Positions 25,053-37,712 are shown, counted from the first letter of the stretch. The stretch: 38,049 nucleotides of DNA from an uncultured Thiodictyon sp. (GCF_903946935.1 NZ_CAJAXH010000243.1:1-38049), one strand, 5' to 3'. Program-made: numbers and translations. The notes: a model not told the origin generated them from the sequence alone.

Positions 25053-26291
25053 TTAGGCGCGACGGAAGAGGAGGCTCCCGTTGGTCCCGCCGAAACCGAA
25101 CGAGTTGGTCAAGGCCAGATCGATACGCATTTCACGTGCCGTATTCGGTACATAGTCGAGATCGCAGTCCGGGTCCGGGGTTTCATAGTTGATGGTGGGC
25201 GGGGCGACCTGATCGCGGAGCGCCAGGATGGTAAAGATCGCCTCGGCCCCACCGGCGGCCCCGAGCATGTGCCCGGTCATCGACTTGGTGGAACTCACCG
25301 CGACCTTATAAGCCAGGTCGCCGAAGGCCCGCTTGATGGCCATGGTCTCGGCCGCGTCGCCGGCCGGGGTGGAGGTCCCGTGGGCGTTGATATAGTGGAC
25401 CTCATCGCGGTTCACGCCGGCATCGTTCATGGCCAGCAGCATGCACTCGGAGGCCCCTTCGCCGTTCTCCGAGGGCGCGGTCATGTGATAGGCGTCGGAG
25501 TTCATCCCGACCCCGATCAGTTCCGCATAGATCGGCGCGCCGCGGGCGACCGCCCGCTCGTACTCCTCCAACACGACCACGCCGGCCCCGTCACTGAGCA
25601 CGAAACCGTCCCGATCCTTGTCGAAGGGGCGGCTGGCGCGCTCCGGGTCATCGTTGCGGGTGGACAGCGCGCGGGCGGCGGCGAAGCCACCCAGGCCGAC
25701 CGGGGAGGTCGCCATCTCGGCGCCGCCGGCGATCATGACGTCCACATAGCCGTGGCGAATCATGATGGCCGCCTCACCGATATTGTGACTGCCGGTGCTG
25801 CACGCGGAGACGATCGAGTAGTTCGGCCCCTTGAGCCCAAATTTGATCGACAGGTCCCCCGCGACCATGTTGATGATGTTGGCCGGCACGAAAAACGGCG
25901 AGATCCGACGCGGCCCCTTTGAACGATAGGCCTCGTAGTTGTTCTCGATACCGGTGATACCGCCGATGCCCGAGCCGATGGCCACCCCGATGCGCCGACA
26001 GTTGGACTCGTCGATGACGAGGCCTGAGTCGGCGATGGCCTGGCAGCCGGCTGCCATTCCATAGTGGATGAATTTGTCCATCTTCTTGGAATCCTTTTCC
26101 GAGACATAGACGGTCGGATCAAAGCCGTAGATCGGACCGCCGAAGCGCGTACTGAACGGTCCCACGTCGAAATGGGTGATCGGCTTGATTCCGCTCTTGC
26201 CGGCAAGGATATTGTTCCAGGACGATTTGACGTCCAAGCCTACCGGCGCCACCAGACCCAGTCCGGTGACCACGACCCTTCTGACTGTCAT
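25053..26291 (-). CDS. fabF: Beta-ketoacyl-ACP synthase II
   Basis: 412 residues. Elongating condensing enzyme of type II fatty-acid synthesis. The Cys-His-His triad is readable: Cys164 in VSACSTGSH, His304 in [11 protein letters not shown] and His341 in [26 protein letters not shown] closes the active site. Downstream of acpP by 98 bp, upstream of pabC by 21 bp. Confidence 0.97.
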   Translation of the reverse strand: MTVRRVVVTGLGLVAPVGLDVKSSWNNILAGKSGIKPITHFDVGPFSTRFGGPIYGFDPTVYVSEKDSKKMDKFIHYGMAAGCQAIADSGLVIDESNCRRIGVAIGSGIGGITGIENNYEAYRSKGPRRISPFFVPANIINMVAGDLSIKFGLKGPNYSIVSACSTGSHNIGEAAIMIRHGYVDVMIAGGAEMATSPVGLGGFAAARALSTRNDDPERASRPFDKDRDGFVLSDGAGVVVLEEYERAVARGAPIYAELIGVGMNSDAYHMTAPSENGEGASECMLLAMNDAGVNRDEVHYINAHGTSTPAGDAAETMAIKRAFGDLAYKVAVSSTKSMTGHMLGAAGGAEAIFTILALRDQVAPPTINYETPDPDCDLDYVPNTAREMRIDLALTNSFGFGGTNGSLLFRRA

Positions 26292-26389
26292 TACCTACCC
26301 CTCTTGCTCGGAATGACTTGACGGGCAAGCGCCGCACGCGAAGTCCTTATCATCGGGCGGCGGCCGTTCCGTCATCGAAGCAGCGCGCC

Positions 26390-26626
26390 TCAGCCAAGGT
26401 GCTCGTTGATGTAGTTGATCGCCTGCTGGACGGTGGTGATCTTCTCCGCGTCCTCGTCAGGGATCTCGGTCTCGAATTCCTCTTCGAGGGCCATCACCAG
26501 TTCCACGGTATCGAGGGAATCCGCGCCGAGATCGTCGACGAAGGAGGCCTCGAGGGTCACCTCTTCTTCTTTGACGCTTAACTGCTCGATGACGATCTTC
26601 CGAACTCGCTCTTCAACGCTGCTCAT
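26390..26626 (-). CDS. acpP: Acyl carrier protein
   Basis: 78 residues, strongly acidic. Carries acyl chains on phosphopantetheine attached to Ser37 in [15 protein letters not shown]. The ATG at 26626 has GGAGG upstream (AAAGGAGGATTCAGACTC); the frame extends to 26734 without similarity. The 153-bp gap before it, following fabG, leaves room for an internal promoter, which would fit the high demand for ACP. Confidence 0.97.
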   Translation of the reverse strand: MSSVEERVRKIVIEQLSVKEEEVTLEASFVDDLGADSLDTVELVMALEEEFETEIPDEDAEKITTVQQAINYINEHLG

Positions 26627-26779
26627 GAGTCTGAATCCTCCGAAAGGCAAAAGTACGGCCCGGGGCGGGCCAGACGGTATTCTAGTGACAATCGACGGGC
26701 GATGAAAGCCGATAACGGCGCCCAGGCCAATCAATTAACCAGATGATTTTACTTGGGGTTGACCAACATTGGCCGACCC

Positions 26780-27520
26780 TCAGGCCATGTACATCCCGCC
26801 GTTGACATGCAAGGTCTCGCCGGTGATGTAGGCGGCGTGGCGCGAGGCCAGGAAGACGACCGCGGCGGCGACCTCCTCCGGCAGGCCGAAACGCCCCAGG
26901 GGTACGCCCCCCAGGATGATCGCTTGCTGGGCCTGCGGCAGCGCCCGCGTCATGTCGGTGTCGATCAGGCCCGGGGCGATACAGTTGACCGTGATGGCGC
27001 GGGAGCCGACTTCGCGGGCCAGTGACTTGGTGAAGCCCATCATCCCGGCCTTGGCCGCGGCATAGTTGGTTTGCCCGGCGTTGCCCATCGTGGCGACGAC
27101 CGAGGCGATATTGATGATCCGCCCGCGGCGCGCCTTGGCCATGCTGCGCAGGCACGCCTTCGACATCCGGTAGACGGACCCGAGATTGGTGCCGATGACC
27201 GCGTCCCACTCTTCTTCTTTCATGCGCATCAAGAGGTTATCGCGGGTGATTCCGGCGTTGTTGACGAGGATGCTGGGCGCGCCCAGGCGCTGCGTCAAGG
27301 CCTCCATGGCGGTCTCGACCGAGGCCGGATCGGCGACATCGAGCACCAGCCCCAGGCCCTGATAGCCGGCGTCCGCCAAGGCCTGCGTGACGGCGTCGGC
27401 ACCGCCCTGGGTGGTCGCGGTGCCGGCGACCACGGCACCCTGCGCGGCGAGCGCAGCCGCAATGGCGCGGCCGATGCCGCGGGAGGCCCCAGTAACCAGT
27501 GCGATTTCACCCGTGAGCAT
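26780..27520 (-). CDS. fabG: 3-oxoacyl-ACP reductase
   Basis: 246 residues, short-chain dehydrogenase. NADPH loop VTGASRGIGRAI (9-20), NNAG, and the catalytic Ser140, Tyr153 and Lys157 (NIASVVATMGNAGQTNYAAAK region). VNCIAPGLIDTDMT and GETLHVNGGMYM are typical of FabG. Overlaps the fabD end by 14 nt, so translation is coupled. Confidence 0.96.
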   Translation of the reverse strand: MLTGEIALVTGASRGIGRAIAAALAAQGAVVAGTATTQGGADAVTQALADAGYQGLGLVLDVADPASVETAMEALTQRLGAPSILVNNAGITRDNLLMRMKEEEWDAVIGTNLGSVYRMSKACLRSMAKARRGRIINIASVVATMGNAGQTNYAAAKAGMMGFTKSLAREVGSRAITVNCIAPGLIDTDMTRALPQAQQAIILGGVPLGRFGLPEEVAAAVVFLASRHAAYITGETLHVNGGMYMA

Positions 27521-28481
27521 GGGTCGTCTCCTCGTGTACTGCGCTGAGTGCTAAGGTAAGTGCCGCGGCCAGCGTATCCGGGTCGAAGACCGGTCGCGCG
27601 GTCATGGCCTTATCGATACGTTTGTTGAGCCCGGTCAGCACCTTGCCTGGCCCGAATTCGAGGGCGAGACGCACGCCGCCGGTGCTCATGGCCGCCATGG
27701 TCGCCACCCAGCGAACCGGCTGGTAGAGCTGCATGCACAGCCGTTCCTTCAGTCCCGCGAGCGAGTCCGCCGCGGTGACGTCCACGTTGTGCAGCACCGG
27801 CACCCTGGGGACGCGCAGGTCCAAGGCGTCGAGCCGCTCCGCCAGTTGGGCCGCGGCCGGGCGCATCAGGGCGCAATGGGAGGGTACGCTAACCGGCAAG
27901 GGCAGGGCGCGCTTGGCACCCGCCGCCGGGGCGGCGGCAATCGCGCGGGCGACCGCCGCGGCCTCACCGGCGATGACGACCTGGCCGGGGGCGTTGAAAT
28001 TGACTGCCTCCAGCACGGCCCCCTGCGCCTGCTCGGCACAGAGTGCCACCGCCTGCGCGTCAGTCAGGCCGATCAGCGCCGCCATGGCCCCTTGGCCGAG
28101 CGGCACCGCCGCTTGCATGAACCGGGCGCGCGCCGCCGCCAGCCGGACCCCATCGGCGAGACTTAAAGCGTCCGCCGCGACCAGTGCCGTGTATTCGCCC
28201 AGGCTGTGTCCGGCCATGATGGTCGGCGTGGGACCGCCCTGGGCCTGCCAGACCCGCCAGACGGCGACCCCGGCAGTGAGCATGGCCGGCTGGGTGTTCT
28301 CGGTCTGATCCAATGCGTCCGCGGGACCGGCGCTGACCAGCGTCCAGAGATCGCGATCCAATGCATCGGAGGCCTCCGCGAAGGTCTCGCGCACCAGCGG
28401 ATAGACGGCGGCCAGGGCATCGAGCATCCCGACGGATTGGGAGCCCTGACCGGGAAAACAGCCTGCAAGTGGTGTTGTCAT
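27507..28481 (-). CDS. fabD: Malonyl-CoA:ACP transacylase
   Basis: 324 residues. Loads malonyl groups onto ACP. FPGQGSQSVGM at the N-terminus, Ser93 in AGHSLGEYTAL and His202 in VSVPSHCALM form the active site; Arg in AARARFMQ binds the malonyl carboxylate. 21 nt downstream of fabH. Confidence 0.97.
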   Translation of the reverse strand: MTTPLAGCFPGQGSQSVGMLDALAAVYPLVRETFAEASDALDRDLWTLVSAGPADALDQTENTQPAMLTAGVAVWRVWQAQGGPTPTIMAGHSLGEYTALVAADALSLADGVRLAAARARFMQAAVPLGQGAMAALIGLTDAQAVALCAEQAQGAVLEAVNFNAPGQVVIAGEAAAVARAIAAAPAAGAKRALPLPVSVPSHCALMRPAAAQLAERLDALDLRVPRVPVLHNVDVTAADSLAGLKERLCMQLYQPVRWVATMAAMSTGGVRLALEFGPGKVLTGLNKRIDKAMTARPVFDPDTLAAALTLALSAVHEETTHAHG

Positions 28482-28502
28482 GTGCGTCTGTAACAGGGAA
28501 GG

Positions 28503-29458
<956 letters not shown>

Positions 29459-29459
<1 letters not shown>

Positions 29460-30649
29460 CAGGCGCTCGCTCTGAGCTGGTCGGCAATGACGCGCTCTCG
29501 ATCGATGCGGTCGATCCCGAGGTGCCGACCCACCTGCTCGGCAATCCGCCGCGGGATGTCGCAGTGGATCTCTTGCTCGGCGATGCGGATCGCGTTTTCG
29601 AAGGCGAAGGCATCCGCCCCGCCGTGACTCTTGATCACGATGCCGCGTAGCCCGAGCAGGCTCGCGCCGTTGTAACGTCGGGTGTCCATGGTGCGGCGGA
29701 AGCTGTTGATGATCGGTAGTGCAGCCAGCCCCGCCAGGCGGCTAAACAGGTTGCGCTTGAAGGCCGCGCTCAGGGTGTGCCGCACCATTTTGGCGACCCC
29801 CTCGCTGCTCTTCAAGGCCACGTTGCCGACGAAGCCGTCGGTGACCACCAAGTCCACGTCCTCCAGATAGACGTCGTCGCCCTCGGCATAGCCCACATAG
29901 TTGAGCCCGCTGCGCGACAGCAGTTCATGGGCCTTTTTGACCTGCTCGTTGCCCTTCATCTCTTCCTGACCGATATTGAGCAGGGCCACCTTGGGCTCGG
30001 CAATGCCGTCCACGGCCTTGACCAACTCACTGCCCATGACGGCGAATTGGAACAGGTGTTCGGCGGTGCAGTCGACGTTGGCGCCCAGGTCCAGCATGTG
30101 GGTGTGACCATGCAGCGAGGGCACCGCCGTGATGATCGCGGGGCGATCCACGCTGGGCAGCATCTTGAGTACGAAGCGTGCGATGGCCATCAGCGCCCCG
30201 GTGTTCCCGGCGCTCACACAGGCGTTGGCCTCGCCGGTCTTGACCAGGTCGATGGCTACGCGCATGGATGAGTCTTTCTTGTTGCGCAGGGCCTTGGAGG
30301 GCGACTCGTCCATCTCCACCGTCTGCGTGGCGTGCTGGATGCGGATCCGCTCGCCCCACTTCTGGATCGCCTTGGCGCCCAGCTCGGCGCGGATACGCTC
30401 CTGGTCTCCGACCAGGATCAGGTCCACGACACTGTTGTTGGCGAGGAAGCTCAAGGCCGCCGGCACCACGACATGGGGGCCGTGGTCGCCGCCCATCGCG
30501 TCCAGTGCGATCGTGTGGCGCCCGCTCACAAAGGGTCTGGGTTCCTGTGGTATTGCTGCCGGGTCCTCAGTCAGGTCGCCACTTGCTGGGGCGGCACCCG
30601 CTACCGATGTCGTGCGCACGACAGTTAAAGGTGCCGCATTCCGAATCAC
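29459..30649 (-). CDS. plsX: Phosphate acyltransferase PlsX
   Basis: 396 residues from a GTG at 30649. Makes acyl-phosphate from acyl-ACP for phospholipid synthesis. The family core begins at [13 protein letters not shown] (about residue 46), with [41 protein letters not shown] and [13 protein letters not shown]. The first 45 residues are Ala/Pro/Thr-rich and not normal for the family. The GTG overlaps the rpmF stop (GTGA), which favours the long form. A GTG at 30529 ([11 protein letters not shown]) is the alternative and would give a standard-length protein but has poor ribosome-binding sequence. Confidence 0.93.
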
Positions 30650-30822
30650 TCCGCTTTATCCATGACCTTCCGGCCGCGATAGAAGCCATCCGCGGAGACG
30701 TGGTGACGCCGATGCACCTCGCCGCTCGTGGATTCCACCGACAGGGTCGGGCCGGTCAGGGCGTCGTGTGAGCGACGCATGTCGCGCCGGGAGCGGGTTT
30801 TGCGGTTCTGGGGAACAGCCAT
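30646..30822 (-). CDS. rpmF: 50S ribosomal protein L32
   Basis: 58 residues. Reads [20 protein letters not shown], then [20 protein letters not shown] and [15 protein letters not shown], the normal L32 sequence without the zinc-binding cysteines. AAGGAGA lies 7 nt before the ATG at 30822. It lies between yceD and plsX as in E. coli and overlaps the plsX start by 4 nt. Confidence 0.97.
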   Translation of the reverse strand: MAVPQNRKTRSRRDMRRSHDALTGPTLSVESTSGEVHRRHHVSADGFYRGRKVMDKAE

Positions 30823-30881
30823 GGTCTTCTCCTTATAGGATGGTCAGTCGGCCATCCTATTTGTTAAAAATGGAAGTTTAT

Positions 30882-31430
30882 TTAGCCTTTCGACTTCAGG
30901 GCGGCGAGCACTGCGAACGGGTTTTTCTTCTCGTCGACCGCGCCGGCCTGCGCGCTGTCGGTTGAGTCCGGCGGCAACGCGGCCTGGCATTCGCCGACCT
31001 CGTGGATGGGCGCGAGCGGCAGGGCCAGCAGCAACTCGTCCTCGATCAGGTCCAAGGGGTTGATCGGCGCCTCCCCAACCGGCAGCGGGTCGTACTGGTC
31101 CGCCACCTCCGGTAGCCGATCGAGGCCCAGTGTGTCCGTCTGGCTGACCGCTCGCACCAATGCCAGGGCGATCGGCAAGTCTAAGCTGAGTCCGACCTCC
31201 CCCATGCAGCGCTCGCAGCGCAGTCGCAAATCCATCGCGACCCGACCCATTGCCACCGCCTGCCGCGCCTCGTCGCGCTCGAAGGCCAGCGTGTAATGGG
31301 CCGATCCGTCCGCCCCCACGACCGCCGCGGCCAACCGCGGCAGTTGCGCGAGCGTGGCACTGCCGGCAAAGGCCGCGCCGAGACGCACGGCCCGCCAGAG
31401 ATCGAGTTCTTGAGGCAGCGGAGCGAACAT
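30882..31430 (-). CDS. yceD: YceD family protein (DUF177)
   Basis: 182 residues. Conserved family encoded just before rpmF in bacteria and linked to 23S rRNA maturation in plants and E. coli. Characteristic features are LRLRCERCMGEV with a Cys pair, LDLIEDELLLALPLAPIHE, a further Cys (GECQ) and the C-terminal KKNPFAVLAALK. The cysteines suggest a metal site, though only three are in obvious positions. Located 39 nt after purA. Confidence 0.92.
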   Translation of the reverse strand: MFAPLPQELDLWRAVRLGAAFAGSATLAQLPRLAAAVVGADGSAHYTLAFERDEARQAVAMGRVAMDLRLRCERCMGEVGLSLDLPIALALVRAVSQTDTLGLDRLPEVADQYDPLPVGEAPINPLDLIEDELLLALPLAPIHEVGECQAALPPDSTDSAQAGAVDEKKNPFAVLAALKSKG

Positions 31431-31469
31431 AAGCGCGGCAAAATAACCGATATGAGGCTAGGGAGTCAA

Positions 31470-33985
<2,516 letters not shown>

Positions 33986-34013
33986 CAATACCACTTTAAG
34001 TTGATCCGCACGC

Positions 34014-34196
34014 TCAGTTGACCAGATACAGCAGACCGACCCCGGCCAGCATGCTGACCAGTCCGGTCAGATGCAGTTTGCCATCGGATTCGCGGGCGAC
34101 CGCGATCAGGGCGCGCCGAAAGCTCGCCGGGCTCAGAAAGGGCCAGATGCCCTCCGCGACCAAGAGCAGTGCCGCCGCGATCAGGAGTTCATGCAC
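34014..34196 (-). CDS. DUF2065 family small membrane protein (YjeT-like)
   Basis: 60 residues from a GTG at 34196 (VHELLIAAALLLVAEGIWPF). Two hydrophobic helices surround a basic/polar loop (SPASFRRALIAVARESDGKL), and the protein ends GLVSMLAGVGLLYLVN. The family normally lies between hflC and purA (yjeT in E. coli); the hisZ-purA context fits. The long frame continuing to 34511 runs through repeat C and is not genuine. Function unknown. Confidence 0.85.
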   Translation of the reverse strand: MHELLIAAALLLVAEGIWPFLSPASFRRALIAVARESDGKLHLTGLVSMLAGVGLLYLVN

Positions 34197-34336
34197 CAGA
34201 GTCAGACACCGCGCCAGTTGGACGGGGGATCGCGGCCGCTGGCCACCCCCCAAATGATTCAAGCCCGGCAGTGTTCCAGACCCGGCGGCGTTTGTCCAAC
34301 CCCGGCGCCCCGCGTTGCCCGCGCGCCGCCGTAGCC

Positions 34337-34514
34337 CTGCACCGAAATTCCGCAATGGATCACGCCCAGGCGCCAAGCTCGCCAAGCAAGACAACGGGAT
34401 GCGTTCAGTATCCAGATCACCAGACAGCGCAATGGCCGCACACCGATAACATATTGAAAAACCTTGGCGAGCTTGGCGCCTTGGCGTGACAACAGCGTTT
34501 GCCAAGTGCAACCA
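34337..34514. repeat. TCACGCCAAGG palindromic repeat, copy C
   Basis: Core 34360-34489 (130 bp), with one change in the left arm (CGCCCAGG). Left flank CTGCACCGAAATTCCGCAAT and right flank containing GTTTGCCAAGTGCAACCAT match the other copies. It lies in the 336-bp gap 34197-34532 between DUF2065 and queG. The remainder of the gap is GC-rich sequence without a gene. Confidence 0.88.
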
Positions 34515-34532
34515 TGACCCTGGCGTCTCGCT

Positions 34533-35633
34533 TCAGTGCGCGATTGAGCATTCGACCTCATCCAGGCCTCCCTGGCGTGCCAGCGCCCAGCGGACATGCT
34601 CGCGTACGAGCTCGCTCGGATGGTCGGTGCGTGCTGCCAGCGCGGCGGCTGCCGCGGCGCTGCGCGGGGCATTGCCGAGCGCCACGGCCAGATTGCGCAG
34701 CCAGCGTTCATGACCGATGCGCCGGATCGCCGAGCCCTCGGTGCGGGCCAGGAAGGTCGCTTCATCCCAGGCGAAGAGCTCGATCAGCGTTGCGTCGGCA
34801 AGCCCAGCGCGGGGCCGAAAGTCCGGCTCCGCGGTCAATTGGGCAAAGCGGTTCCAGGGGCAGGCCAGTTGGCAGTCGTCGCAGCCGTAGATGCGGTTGC
34901 CGATGAGCGGGCGCAGGGGTTCAGGGATGCTGCCGTGGTGTTCGATGGTGAGATAGGCGATGCAGCGGCGGGCGTCGAGCCGGTAGGGCGCCACGATGGC
35001 CCCGGTGGGGCAGGCCGTGAGACAGGCGCGGCAGCGGCCGCAGTGGTCGACCCCCGGCGGGTCTGGGGGCAGGACGAGCTCCGTGTAGATGACCCCGAGA
35101 AAAAACCAGGAGCCGGCCTGCCGGTCGATCAGGTTGGTGTGCTTGCCGATCCAGCCGAGTCCCGCGCGTTGCGCGAGCGGCTTCTCCAGTACCGGGGCCG
35201 AGTCGACGAAGACCCGGTGGCCGAAGGGGCCGATGGCCGCGGCGATGCGCTCGGCCAACTGTTGCAGCCGGCGGCGCAGGACCTTGTGATAGTCCCGCCC
35301 CAGGGCATAGCGCGAGATGAAGGCGTGGGCCGGGTCCGCCAGGGCCGCCGCCATGGCCGCGGGCGGCTGCGGCAGATAGTCGAGGCGCGCCGCGATCACC
35401 GTGCGGGTGCCGGGGACCAGTTCGGCGGGGCGGGCGCGGCGCGTGCCATGGCGGGCCATATAGTCCATGTCGCCGTGGTAGCCGAGTGCCAGCCAGTCGG
35501 TCAGATGGGCCTCGGCGGTGCTCAAGTCCGTATCCGTGATGCCGACCTGCTGCAAGCCCAGTTCCCGGCCCCAGTCCTTGATCGCCGCGGCCAGCGCGGC
35601 ACCGTCCTGGCGTGCGGCGGGCGCCTGAGTCAC
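34533..35633 (-). CDS. queG: Epoxyqueuosine reductase QueG
   Basis: 366 residues. Last step of queuosine tRNA modification, using cobalamin and two [4Fe-4S] clusters. Catalytic Asp144 lies in VFVDSAPVLEK. The ferredoxin-like cluster site is CGRCRACLTACPTG (198, 201, 204, 208), with the second set CDDCQLACPWN (251, 254, 258) and the Cys in ARRCIAYLTIEHHG. The C-terminal part has HEAT-like helices. The GTG at 35633 overlaps the stop of the DUF1841 gene (GTGA); the frame extends further but inside that gene. Confidence 0.94.
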   Translation of the reverse strand: MTQAPAARQDGAALAAAIKDWGRELGLQQVGITDTDLSTAEAHLTDWLALGYHGDMDYMARHGTRRARPAELVPGTRTVIAARLDYLPQPPAAMAAALADPAHAFISRYALGRDYHKVLRRRLQQLAERIAAAIGPFGHRVFVDSAPVLEKPLAQRAGLGWIGKHTNLIDRQAGSWFFLGVIYTELVLPPDPPGVDHCGRCRACLTACPTGAIVAPYRLDARRCIAYLTIEHHGSIPEPLRPLIGNRIYGCDDCQLACPWNRFAQLTAEPDFRPRAGLADATLIELFAWDEATFLARTEGSAIRRIGHERWLRNLAVALGNAPRSAAAAAALAARTDHPSELVREHVRWALARQGGLDEVECSIAH

Positions 35634-36073
35634 CGTGGCCGCAGGCCCCCGCCGGCGCGCTTGATGCATTTGAGATAGGCCTTGTCGTTGAAGGGATGGT
35701 CGTCGCGCTGAAGGCGCCATAGGCCCTCCGCCAGGCACTGCATCATCCGATGCTCGGCCTCATGCACATCCCCGGTGGTCGCCACCAACTGCTGGTGCAG
35801 GCGGCGGATGCCCGCCGGCTGGTCGACACTGAGCTGGTCGAGGATGGCGATATGCAGGCCCATGTGCATGAAGGGATTGGTCTGGCCCGCATCCACTGGA
35901 AAGTCCCGGTCCAGGTTGCGCTCCGGGTCGGTCAGATAGTCCTCGTACTCGGGGTGCATGCGCGCGATCTGTACGATCTGGGCCTCCACCGGCTGCAAGG
36001 GCTGGCCGGCCTTGGCCTTGGCCCAGGCCGTGATGAAGGTGCTGCGATGGCTTTGGCGGTCGGCGGGGAACAT
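35630..36073 (-). CDS. DUF1841 family protein
   Basis: 147 residues of a conserved proteobacterial family of unknown function. Recognisable stretches are AQIVQIARMHPEYEDYL, ETNPFMH-like GQTNPFMHMGLHIAILDQL, HEAEHRMMQCLAEGLW and the C-terminal DKAYLKCIKR. The HEAEH segment might bind metal, which is speculation. It is 18 nt downstream of nth, a neighbour pair that recurs in gammaproteobacteria, and is coupled to queG. Confidence 0.9.
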   Translation of the reverse strand: MFPADRQSHRSTFITAWAKAKAGQPLQPVEAQIVQIARMHPEYEDYLTDPERNLDRDFPVDAGQTNPFMHMGLHIAILDQLSVDQPAGIRRLHQQLVATTGDVHEAEHRMMQCLAEGLWRLQRDDHPFNDKAYLKCIKRAGGGLRPR

Positions 36074-36091
36074 GGTTAAGGCTCGCTGTTG

Positions 36092-36739
36092 TTAGGGGGG
36101 GCTCGCCGCCGGCGTCTTGTCCGGGAACTCGCACAGGTCGGCGATCGGGCAGGTGGGGCATTTGGGGGTACGGGCCACGCAGACATAGCGTCCGTGCAGG
36201 ATCAGCCAGTGGTGGGCGTCCTTCAGGAACTCCCGGGGCACGTGCCGCAGGAAGGCCAGCTCCACCGCGAGCACCGTCTTGCCCGGGGCGATACGGGTGC
36301 GGTTGCCGACCCGAAAGAGGTGGGTGTCCACCGCCATGGTCGGCTCGCCGAAGGCGGTGTTGAGCACCACATTGGCGGTCTTGCGGCCCACTCCGGGCAG
36401 GGCCTCCAGCGACTGGCGATCCCGCGGCACGGCCCCGCCGTGTACGGCGACCAACTGCGCGCAGGTCGCCATCAGGTGGCGCGCCTTGCTGTTGAAGAGC
36501 CCGATGGTGCGGATATGGTCCTTCAGCCCCGCCTCGCCCAGGTCCAGGATCGCCTGCGGGGTGTTGGCGACGGCAAAGAGCCGGGCCGTGGCCTGGTTGA
36601 CACTCTTGTCGGTCGCCTGGGCGGAGAGGATCACCGCCACCAGCAGCTCAAACGGCCCCTGATACTTAAGCTCGGTGGTCGGGTGCGGGTTGGCGGCGCG
36701 CAGGCGCTCGAAGATCTGACGGCGTTTGGCGGCGTTCAT
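36092..36739 (-). CDS. nth: Endonuclease III
   Basis: 215 residues. Bifunctional DNA glycosylase/AP lyase for oxidised pyrimidines. The helix-hairpin-helix LPGVGRKTANVVL contains Lys120, and Asp138 lies in AVDTHLFRVGNR, the same numbers as in E. coli. The [4Fe-4S] loop has Cys187, 194, 197 and 203 (C-x6-C-x2-C-x5-C). The ATG at 36739 is chosen; sequence up to 36808 is part of repeat D and its flank. Confidence 0.97.
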   Translation of the reverse strand: MNAAKRRQIFERLRAANPHPTTELKYQGPFELLVAVILSAQATDKSVNQATARLFAVANTPQAILDLGEAGLKDHIRTIGLFNSKARHLMATCAQLVAVHGGAVPRDRQSLEALPGVGRKTANVVLNTAFGEPTMAVDTHLFRVGNRTRIAPGKTVLAVELAFLRHVPREFLKDAHHWLILHGRYVCVARTPKCPTCPIADLCEFPDKTPAASPP

Positions 36740-36780
36740 GGGCGGCAAGGATAGGGCGCGCGGCCCGCCGGGCCAAGTCC

Positions 36781-36962
36781 GCTGCACCGAGATCCGGGAA
36801 TTGCTCACGCCAAGGCGCCAAGCTCGCCAAGTTTTTTCAATGTGTTATCTTCGCTTGGTGACCTACCCGTCGGGTAATTCTGATGCTGCCCCCAGGCTCT
36901 TGAGCTTTCTTGGCGCCTTGGCGCCTTGGCGTGACAACGGCGTTTTCCTAAGTGAACCAAAT
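36781..36962. repeat. TCACGCCAAGG palindromic repeat, copy D (core inverted)
   Basis: Core 36805-36934 (130 bp). Left flank GCTGCACCGAGATCCGGGAA and right flank CGTTTTCCTAAGTGAACC have the orientation of copies A and C, but the core reads in the direction of B and E (TTTTTTCAATGTGTTATC at its left). The right arm is altered (CTTGGCGCCTTGGCGCC). Lies between the divergent nth and lexA. Confidence 0.88.
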
Positions 36963-37011
36963 GTGGCTTCCAGATGGGGCGTCCCGCGGCGGCCTTGCAA
37001 ATCGCCGATGA

Positions 37012-37027
37012 CTGGATAAAAATACAG
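37012..37027 (+). promoter_or_regulatory. LexA (SOS) box of lexA
   Basis: CTGGATAAAAATACAG matches the gammaproteobacterial LexA operator CTGT-N8-ACAG at all but one conserved base (CTGG for CTGT), with an A/T-rich centre. It ends 2 bp before the lexA ATG, so it must overlap the promoter or transcript start. It predicts autorepression. Confidence 0.85.
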
Positions 37028-37029
37028 TG

Positions 37030-37710
37030 ATGACCAACCCACTCACCGACCGCCAGCGCCAGGTCCTGGACCTGATCGAGCGTCACATCCGCACGACCGG
37101 GGTGCCGCCGACCCGTGCCGAGATCGCCGACGCCCTGGGATTCCGCTCCGCCAACGCGGCGGAGGACCACCTGCGCGCGCTGGCCCGGCGCGGCGCCATC
37201 GAACTCACCCGTGGGCGTTCCCGGGGCATCCGGCTGATCGCGCTCGCGGGCGCGTCTGCCGATGGCGCGTCGACGCGCGCCGGGCTGGATAGCGCGGCGT
37301 TGGACCTGCCGGCGATCGGCCGGGTCGCCGCCGGCAGCCCCATCCTGGCCGCCGAGCACGTGGAGGACCGCTACCCGATCGGCCCGGACCTCTTCCACCC
37401 CCGGGCCGACTATCTGCTGCGGGTGCGCGGCAGCAGCATGCGCGATGCCGGCATCCTCGACGGCGACCTGCTCGCCGTCCATGCCGCCCAAACGGCCGAG
37501 AACGGCCAGATCGTGGTGGCGCGGCTCAATGATGAGGTCACGGTCAAGCGCCTGCGCCGCCATGCCCGCTGGGTCTATCGGGTCGAGCTGGTGGCGGAGA
37601 ACCCCGACTTTGCGCCGATCGTGGTGGACCTGCGTCAACAGGAGCTCACCATCGAGGGCATCGCCGTCGGGGTGCTGCGTCTCGGGTTGGCCGGGCCGCA
37701 GCAGTTGTAG
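37030..37710 (+). CDS. lexA: LexA repressor
   Basis: 226 residues. SOS repressor and self-cleaving protease. N-terminal winged helix [19 protein letters not shown] and the recognition helix in [15 protein letters not shown]. Cleavage site Ala101-Gly102 (VAAGSPI), nucleophile Ser136 in [18 protein letters not shown], and general base Lys173 in EVTVKRLRR. The ATG at 37030 is preferred to the GTG at 37027. No Shine-Dalgarno fits between the LexA box and the start, so the mRNA may be leaderless. Confidence 0.97.
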   Translation: MTNPLTDRQRQVLDLIERHIRTTGVPPTRAEIADALGFRSANAAEDHLRALARRGAIELTRGRSRGIRLIALAGASADGASTRAGLDSAALDLPAIGRVAAGSPILAAEHVEDRYPIGPDLFHPRADYLLRVRGSSMRDAGILDGDLLAVHAAQTAENGQIVVARLNDEVTVKRLRRHARWVYRVELVAENPDFAPIVVDLRQQELTIEGIAVGVLRLGLAGPQQL

Positions 37711-37712
37711 CC

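Noticed and set aside
34197-34511. N-terminal extension of the DUF2065 protein to 165 residues
   Set aside because: The added residues come from repeat C and GC-rich spacer; the family is about 60 residues long.
34596-35678. 360-codon plus-strand frame opposite queG
   Set aside because: queG has complete iron-sulfur motifs on the minus strand.
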